From: Thalassiosira profunda
Taxonomy: Eukaryota; Bacillariophyta; Thalassiosirophyceae; Thalassiosirales; Thalassiosiraceae
Assembly: GCA_036939355.1 (NCBI GenBank)
Contig: JALLAP010000989.1
Location: forward strand, 1 to 12,809
Direction: 5' to 3'
Length of the DNA stretch: 12,809 nt
Made by a program: the position numbers and the translations under genes. Positions 7,649-12,809 of the stretch are shown here, piece after piece; the stretch's first letter is position 1, and every line of letters begins with the position of its first letter. A model generated the notes under the pieces. The model worked only from the letters and a program-made list of their open reading frames with translations. It was not told where the DNA came from and made no database searches.

Positions 7649-8388
7649 ATGGCATCCGCCGCCACTGCCAAGAAGAAATACGAGCAGGACGGCGACGAGG
7701 CACGTCAAATTGCCAAATACCTGCCCTACTTTCCCTTCAAGGGCATTCCCCGGTAAGATTGCCGCCGCTCCTCGCAATATTTGCAATATGTGCACGTCAT
7801 GTGCTCAACCTGCGTTCGCCAAGCTTCTACGACATCGGAGGCTTCCTCGAGCAGCCCGCCGTCTTCCAACACATCGTCGACATATTCGCTGACCGCTACG
7901 CCGAAATCGGCATCGATTCCATCGCGGGTCTCGACGCCCGGGGGTTCATACTGGGCCCGCCCATCGCTTTGGCGTTGAAGAAGCCGTTTTTGATGATGCG
8001 CAAGGCGGGGAAGATGCCCAACACGCTGTCTTCCGACGAGTACGATACCGAGTACGGGAAGCGGAGCGGGCTGACGGTGCAGCGGGACAAGATTAAGAAG
8101 GGGGATCGGGTGCTCATTATTGACGATTTGGTCGCGACGGGGGGGACGTTGTCGTCCGCGATCAATCTGGTGCACATGCTGGGGGGGACGGTGGTGGAGT
8201 GCGCGTGCGTGGTTGAATTGAAGATGTTCATCGATCCGTCCGAGGAGAGCGGGCTGCCGAGTCGGACGAAGCTGTTTACGTCCCAGAAAATCGACCACGT
8301 CCCGGTGTGGGGGCTGATTTCGGAGGATGTGCTGACGGTGGAGGCGGAGCTCCCTGACGGGTACGTTGACGACGGGGAGGAGCACTGA
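7649..8388 (+). CDS. APRT: Adenine phosphoribosyltransferase, spliced (7649-7752, 7824-8388)
   Basis: The spliced product is 222 residues. It converts adenine and PRPP to AMP in purine salvage. The start AACCATGGC at 7649 fits a strong eukaryotic context; an in-frame ATG at 7514 would add 45 residues that do not look like APRT. Family marks are YFPFKGIPRFYDIGGF across the splice junction (27-42), IAGLDARGFILGP (68-80), RKAGKMP (94-100), EYGK (111-114), and the PRPP-binding VLIIDDLVATGGT (131-143) with its Asp-Asp pair. At about 180 residues typical APRTs are shorter. The extra length here is about 15 N-terminal residues and a C-terminal tail (about 171-222) with an acidic end. No organelle presequence is obvious from 7649, so a cytosolic enzyme is likely. 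It converges on the trypsin gene with a 189-bp gap. Confidence 0.95.
7753..7823 (+). other. Spliceosomal intron in APRT (71 bp)
   Basis: Donor CCG|GTAAGA at 7753 and acceptor GCCAAG ending at 7823. It divides an Arg codon (CG|C), joining KGIPR to FYDIGGF as expected for APRT. Unspliced exon 1 would stop immediately, at 7754-7756. Confidence 0.93.
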
Positions 8389-8545
8389 TTCCATGTTTCT
8401 GGAAACAATCAACACAGTTGGATGGGGCAAAAGTGACCTCACCTCGAGGCAATCTAGATCACTTGAATCAAAGGTGGACATCCAGCAGAGACATCGTATT
8501 GCTCAATGAATTCAGTTCTTCAGTTCTATTCTCAATCATTTACAG

Positions 8546-8607
8546 TCTAGCAATTGAATCCGGCGTCGGTGGCGAATCTAGCAATCGAATCCGGCCTCGG
8601 CGGCGAA
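8546..8607. repeat. Imperfect 31-bp tandem duplication over the trypsin stop codon
   Basis: Units 8546-8576 and 8577-8607 match at 28 of 31 positions. Each begins TCTAGCAAT and on the minus strand carries codons for a C-terminal G-F-D/N-C followed by TAG. The inner unit is the working end of the trypsin gene; the outer unit lies in its 3' UTR, out of frame because 31 is not a multiple of three. Confidence 0.85.
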
Positions 8608-9456
8608 ATCGCTTCCGTCGCACACCACATCCTGTATCCAATCATACGCCTCTGACACGCGAGCATACACGCCTGGAAAGGCGTCGTGCGCACAACCGAT
8701 TCCCCAGCTAACGACGCCCACTTGCACGTCCCGGCTCGCGTTGGGTCCTCGGATGACGAGCGGTCCTCCCGAATCTCCTTGGCACGCGTCCTGCGCCCGA
8801 CTGCTCTCGGCGCACAGCATGTTTGAAGTGATTTGCTCGTGGTAATTGTCCGGCTCCCCGCCGATGAATCCCTCGGACGCATCGCACTCCTCGTTCGAGA
8901 TCACCTGCACTTCCGTGTGCATTAGCACGTCGGTCAGCTCCGTCGTATCGTCGCTCGCACTCGTATCCCCCCAGCCCATGGCCACGACCGTTTGATCCAA
9001 GGCAGGCACGAACGATTTGGAGTTGAGTGATACCAGTTCGTAATCTCCCTCCACCGGCGCGTCCAAGAAGACCACCATGAAATCGTTGTCTGTTGTCCAG
9101 CTATCGTAGTCCGGGTGGGGAACCTCCGACTTCATAGGAATGACCTCTCCATCGTTGTCACCGATGTCGTGGCGGCCGACCCAGATGTCGTAGCTGCCAC
9201 CGGCACAGTGCGCCGCGGTCAGAATGGCGTCCTTGGCAATCAGCGAGCCTCCACAGAAGGGCCCAATGTGATCGCTGAGCGAAACCATCCACGCGAACCT
9301 ATCCTCGGGGGCCTCGGTTCCGCCGATGATGCGGGCCTCGAGCTGGCGCTGCTCGGTGGGATCGGAAGATTGGAGACGACGGAGGAGGCCGGCGGAGGCG
9401 AGGGCGAGTTGCTGGGAGGCCAGGAGGGTGAGGGGCAGGGTCTGGGCGGGCTTCAT
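8578..9456 (-). CDS. Secreted trypsin-like serine protease (S1 family)
   Basis: A 292-residue preproprotein. Residues 1-23 form a signal peptide (MKPAQTLPLTLLASQQLALA), which is why the ATG at 9454-9456 is chosen over upstream in-frame ATGs. A propeptide runs to Arg42, followed by the activated N-terminus IIGG (43-46). The catalytic triad is complete: His83 in TAAHC, Asp125 in DNDFMVV and Ser229 in ACQGDSGGP. Asp223, six residues before the serine, predicts cleavage after Lys or Arg. The SWG strand and the Cys of GIGCA are present, and the domain ends in PGVYARVS and YDWIQ, so length and layout are typical of S1. It is likely secreted or vacuolar. It is divergent from, and clearly homologous to, the neighbouring trypsin, sharing the GRHD, HPxY and DVL/ELMxTEV patterns, which indicates local duplication. 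Confidence 0.95.
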   Translation of the reverse strand: MKPAQTLPLTLLASQQLALASAGLLRRLQSSDPTEQRQLEARIIGGTEAPEDRFAWMVSLSDHIGPFCGGSLIAKDAILTAAHCAGGSYDIWVGRHDIGDNDGEVIPMKSEVPHPDYDSWTTDNDFMVVFLDAPVEGDYELVSLNSKSFVPALDQTVVAMGWGDTSASDDTTELTDVLMHTEVQVISNEECDASEGFIGGEPDNYHEQITSNMLCAESSRAQDACQGDSGGPLVIRGPNASRDVQVGVVSWGIGCAHDAFPGVYARVSEAYDWIQDVVCDGSDFAAEAGFDC

Positions 9457-10066
9457 CTTGGGAGGTGGTTGAGTAGGAGGATGGGTGGGCGTGGTCGTCG
9501 TCGGCGGCCGATGCAAATTGTGAGCACAAGATGTGATCGCCTCGGCGTTGGCTTCGTCAGCAGTCGATGAATTCATTGTGAGCCCATCGGCGGATGGGAT
9601 TGCCGATGATGGAAGTGGGATAGGGACGATGAAAGTCCCTGGGATCGGTTGGCAAGATCGGGCGTGGTGGCGGCGGCCGGAGTTGCAACCAAGAGCTACC
9701 CGACAACGGTACCGGATGCGAAGGTGCATGTTAAAACGCGCGTAGGACTCTGTGGAATGATCAGGTCCAAGACGCTTTCACCGTCCGCATCTCTACCAGG
9801 GCTTGCCTCAAACACACTTGCCTGCGCCAGGGGGGGCTTCACCACCGGTGGTGGTGCACCTCGGTCTGGCTTCTTCTTCGGTCCCACACAACAATCTGCA
9901 ACCTCAAGTCCGTCCGACCCACGCAGAGAACTACCCACGTCGTTGCATTCCCAAATGACCCGAAGAGGGCGCCTCTGTCTCGTCGATCCCAGAAAGTTGC
10001 AAAGTGCTCTCATCTGGTGCTCACAAATTTCCGACGACTCCCCACACCTACCTCTTCCGGCCGACC
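9457..10066. promoter_or_regulatory. Divergent intergenic region between the two trypsin genes
   Basis: About 610 bp with no supportable gene. It contains several short perfect inverted repeats: CCCATC-GGCG-GATGGG (9583-9598), AGGGAC with GTCCCT (9622-9640, 7-nt spacer), and a 14-bp palindrome CACCACCGGTGGTG (9840-9853) directly followed by the overlapping palindrome GGTGCACC (9853-9860). These are candidate factor-binding sites for one or both protease genes, on sequence symmetry alone. Confidence 0.35.
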
Positions 10067-11465
10067 ATGTGGCAGCTTCCCAAGTGTCTGCTGCTTGCCC
10101 ACCTCGGCGCCGCCTCGCCTCCCTCCGTGGCACCTCCGGCGCCCGGGAGCTCGTGGCGGGGCACGCGCGCATCATCGGCGGGATCGAGGCGACCCCAACT
10201 TCCTACGCCGTCTCGCTGCAAGACGAGGTGGGGCACTTCTGCGGCGGGTCGCTGATCGCGCCGAACGTCGTCCTCTCGGCGGCGCACTGCCGGCAGGGCA
10301 TTGCGAATGAGGACGATCGATACACGGCCGTCGTTGGAAGGCACGATCTAAGCGATGCGGGAGATGGAGAGGAGGTGCTCGTGTCGATGGAGATTTCGCA
10401 CCCAGAGTACAACGAATGGACGACGGACGGCGACTTCATGATCCTCATTCTGGACGCTCCAGTATCAGCTCCCGTGGTGGAGGTCAGCCCGGACGTTGTT
10501 CCTGTCGGTTCGGCCGTCACGGTCATGGGTTGGGGCGATACGCATCCATCAGAGAGCATCCAGACGATCTCGGAAGAGCTGATGGAGACGGAAGTTTTTG
10601 TCGTGTCTAATGAGCAGTGCGAACAGAGCACCGGACGCATCGGCGGACTGGAGCTGTTCGGGGTGAGCACCGGCGGAGTGGAAGAAAGCTACGAGGGCAA
10701 GATCTCGACGAACATGAGTGTGCCGAACACGCTACTCAACAGCGGGATTCTTGCCAGGGAGATTCGGGCGGTCCGCTGGTCGTTCGCTCCGACGAGGGAG
10801 ACAAGCTCGTAGGCGTTGTCAGCTGGGGATTCGAGCCTTTCCAGGGGTTTATTCGAGGGTATCCGCTCAGTACGAGTGGATCTCTGACACTGTGTGCGAG
10901 CACGGCGACAACCCTCGGCAACTTTGATTGCGAGAATAGAATGAGGGATGCCTCCACAGAAGAGACCGCGATCGACGGAGGGTGGACGGCTATCGTCGAG
11001 GAGGATTTCACACGAGGGCTCGGGATGTTCCAACAACGCCACGGCAGAGGAGCAAGGCGATACGCCCACGCCAAGAACCGAGCCGGCGTCGTGCTCGTTT
11101 CCGGTGGAGCGAATGATAGCTCGTCTCTCGCCTCGAACCAATTGTCTCTGGCGAACAGCCCCTTTGAGATGATTCGAGTGTCTTTTTCCTTCTACCCAAT
11201 GGGCATGAAACACGCGGACGCTCTTTGTGTCGAATTCGAGCTGGACAACGGTTCGGTAACTGGTTCAAAGTGCTGGAGCAGCCTGCATGCCTTCCACAAC
11301 CATCAATGGAATGACGACATGACCCTCGAGCTGGAAGCGGGCAACGCACGGAGCTTGCAGATCCGCTTCCGGGCCGAGGGAGACGACGGCGTGCTGCTTG
11401 ATAAGGTCGCCAATCCAGGGCCGATAAACAAAGCACTCTCCTTCACGTCAAACATTTCTCTCTAA
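10067..11465 (+). pseudogene. Second trypsin-like protease with C-terminal extension domain, frame-disrupted
   Basis: Reading frames change about four times. A signal peptide (MWQLPKCLLLAHLGAAS, from 10067) is in one frame. The propeptide and most of the protease, from about 10108, are in a second: RIIGG at 10168-10182, His codon 10285 in SAAHC, Asp codon 10432 in DGDFM. From about 10715 a third frame carries DSCQGDSGGP (Ser codon 10764, Asp189-equivalent codon 10746). From about 10830-10842 the first frame returns for FPGVYSRVSAQYEW. From about 10912 the third frame reads on to TAA 11463-11465. All catalytic residues survive, but the GCA segment holding the usual loop cysteine is missing between SWG and FPGVY. 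Residues from 10983 form a separate roughly 150-residue domain (WTAIVEEDFTRGLGMF, FSFYPMG, CVEFELDNG, DKV near the end), probably a beta-sandwich. This is either a young pseudogene or a gene with consensus indel errors. Confidence 0.65.
10983..11430 (+). other. C-terminal beta-sandwich-like domain of the second trypsin
   Basis: This open segment follows the trypsin fold, which would normally end near the Cys at about 10900. Alternating hydrophobic strands (VVLVSGG, IRVSFSFYP, LCVEFELD, MTLELEA, SLQIRFRAEG, VLLDKV) suggest a jelly-roll similar in style to MAM or laminin-G modules. I recall comparable extensions on other diatom trypsins but cannot give a family name. A substrate- or glycan-binding role would be inference. 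Confidence 0.55.
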
Positions 11466-11516
11466 ATGCACAGAACCATCAGGACGCTAGACGGCCATCC
11501 TCAGCTCGTTCAAAGT

Positions 11517-12809
11517 TCATCGTCGCCCGCCGCGCCGCTGCGCATCGTACGATATCCTCGTGCTGTCATTCCCCAACACCTCGTACGCCAGCTTCACCCT
11601 CCTAAAAATGTCGGCCGCCCCCTCCTCCGCGTTCTTGTCCGGATGATACTTCAACGCCATCTTGTGGTACGCCTTCTTGATTTCCGCGGAAGAGGCCGCG
11701 GGCGCCAGGCCGAGGGTCGCGTAGTGGTCCCCTTCGGCCGCCCGGGCCGCCGGGGGCGGCTGCNGAGGCCGCGGGCGCCAGGCCGAGGGTCGCGTAGTGG
11801 TCCCCTTCGGCCGCCCGGGCCGCCGGGGGCGGCTGCTGCTGCTGCTGGTGGTGCTGGTGTCCCCCGGCCTGTCTGTACGGCTTCCGCGCGCCGGGCCCGG
11901 CTCCGCCGGGCTTCGCTCCGCCCGGCGGCTCCCGCTTCGCCCGGGCGCCCGGCTTCTTCGGCGAGGATCCCCCAAAGGCGTCCCACGGACGGTGCTGCTG
12001 GGGCCCGCTCCCCCCCGTGGCCTCCCACTTCTGCTTCCGCGTGTGGGCCCCCGGCGCCTCCCGCCGCCGCGCGGCGTCGTTGGCCGCCGCCTTGAAGTTG
12101 CGGTTGAAGTGGAACTGCTGCTCTTGCCGCTTCTTTCGCTGGGCCTGGTCGGTCGCCGCCGCCTGCCGCAGGCTCTTCTTCACGTCGGCCAGTTCCTGCT
12201 TGGCCTTGGCGTGTTCGGGTTCGGTGATGTCCCGGGGCCGGTCGAAGGTGCACGCGGCGTTGGATCCGGCGCCGACGCCGGCGGGCGCCCGCCGCGCCTC
12301 GTGGACGAGCTGCAAATAGCGCTCGTACTCGGCCACGGCCTCCGGGTACTGCCTAATCCTGGCGAAGCACCGCCCCCGCCGGAGCATGGCCTTCATGTAG
12401 TGGGTGTGGATGCGCAGGGCGGCCGTGCACTCCTTCACGGCCTCGCGGTACCTCTTGAGGGCCATGAGGCACGCGGCGCGGTTGCAGTGCAGCACGGCGT
12501 GCAGTCTGCCGCCGGCGTCGTCGTTCTCCGGCGCGTTGTGGGGGTCGTACGCCGCGCCGTCGCCGTCGATCGTCAGGCAGAGCGCGTACTTCTCGGCGGC
12601 GCGCTCGTAATCCCCGTTTCGGAAGAGCGTGTCCCCCTTTTCCTTCCACGACATGGTCCGGCGCAGCTTGTCCCGCTCCCCCGCCAGCCACTGCGCGGGC
12701 ACGTGGCCGCGCGAGCCCTTGGGCTTGCCGTTGGACATGTGCGCTTCGATGCTGGCGCCGGCCTTGGCCGCCTCGGTGTACCGCTCCTCCAGCCGTAAGC
12801 TCCGTAAGT
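11517..12809 (-). CDS. TPR plus J-domain co-chaperone (DNAJC7-like), 5' partial, interrupted by an assembly seam
   Basis: The frame is open to the window edge beyond the ATG at 12736-12738 and reads coding-like (EERYTEAAKAG), so the start and possibly a first TPR block lie outside. Numbered from that Met, about 382 residues once the duplicate around 11764 is removed. Three TPR-like helix pairs lie at about 29-62 (KGDTLFRNGDYERAAEKY), 80-113 (NRAACLMALKRYREAVKE) and 114-147 (RRGRCFARIRQYPEAVAEY). A charged, Gly/Pro-rich linker ends in His/Gln repeats near 293-302. The J domain spans about 313-374 with HYATLGL, the HPD motif at 341-343 and LAYEVLGN. The HPD motif stimulates Hsp70 ATPase, and TPRs usually bind Hsp70/Hsp90 tails, so this should be a cytosolic or nuclear Hsp70-Hsp90 co-chaperone. 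The stop, TGA at 11517-11519, lies 51 bp from the converging trypsin-like gene. Confidence 0.9.
11692..11763 (-). repeat. 72-bp exact duplicate, left copy, at second assembly seam
   Basis: Identical to 11765-11836 with only N at 11764 between. Both copies encode the start of the J domain (PPPAARAAEGDHYATLGLAP) on the minus strand. The duplicated length is exactly that of the 6181 seam, so the cause is the same assembly step. Confidence 0.95.
11765..11836 (-). repeat. 72-bp exact duplicate, right copy, at second assembly seam
   Basis: Second copy of 11692-11763. It adjoins a CTG/CAG-rich tract (about 11831-11845) encoding the glutamine run, a repetitive GC-rich context in which an assembler could leave an overlap unmerged. 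Confidence 0.95.

Noticed and set aside
9457..9729. N-terminal extension of the first trypsin from an ATG at 9727-9729
   Set aside because: It would bury the signal peptide 91 residues inside; the sequence is low-complexity Thr/Pro and reads as 5' UTR.
9649..10107. Upstream in-frame extension of the second trypsin without a frameshift
   Set aside because: It has no signal peptide and no trypsin-like sequence before about 10108, whereas the ATG at 10067 in the adjacent frame gives a typical signal peptide.
11797..12798. Long open frame on the plus strand opposite the TPR/J-domain gene
   Set aside because: Composition is Leu/Arg/Gly/Pro-rich as expected from the complement of a GC-rich coding strand; the minus strand has clear TPR and HPD motifs.
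1..12809. Search by eye for tRNA, rRNA, CRISPR arrays, transposases, terminal inverted repeats and viral genes
   Set aside because: None recognised. Repeats found are the two assembly duplicates, the 31-bp tandem, the Cys-rich modules and the short motif repeats listed.

Overview
This looks like a gene-dense piece of a nuclear genome from a photosynthetic stramenopile, most likely a diatom. Three observations support that. Introns are short (75, 79 and 71 bp where I can place them, all GT-AG). One gene encodes a signal peptide followed by a GAFAP motif and an Arg/Ser-rich stretch, which is the bipartite presequence of proteins imported into complex red plastids. The trypsin-like proteases and the Cys-rich repeat protein also resemble secreted proteins common in centric diatoms. 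No species is assigned.

Eight genes lie in strictly alternating orientation. (1) <1-1421, +: three and a bit copies of a six-cysteine module, 5' end outside the window. (2) 1474-3888, -: an 804-residue, mostly disordered protein with one conserved leucine-rich block. (3) 4348-6697, +: a uracil-DNA-glycosylase-superfamily domain of the hypoxanthine-DNA glycosylase type joined in one frame to a complete OGG1 8-oxoguanine DNA glycosylase. (4) 6752-7254, -: a small plastid-targeted single-PDZ protein with one intron and one apparent frameshift. (5) 7649-8388, +: adenine phosphoribosyltransferase with one intron. (6) 8578-9456, -: an intact secreted trypsin. (7) about 10067-11465, +: a second trypsin with a C-terminal extension domain and about four reading-frame changes. 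(8) 11517->12809, -: a TPR plus J-domain co-chaperone, 5' end outside the window.

Three of the four convergent pairs have only 51-54 bp between stop codons. The divergent pairs are separated by about 330-610 bp that must hold both promoters.

The two single-N positions (6181 and 11764) are assembly seams. Each is flanked by an exact 72-bp duplicate, so the sequence contains 73 surplus bases that falsely break genes 3 and 8. Collapsing the duplicates restores both reading frames.

The genes do not form an obvious pathway. The most novel item is the fusion in gene 3, which would place repair of a deaminated base and of an oxidised purine in one polypeptide. Second are the plastid PDZ protein and the head-to-head trypsin pair with one decaying member.
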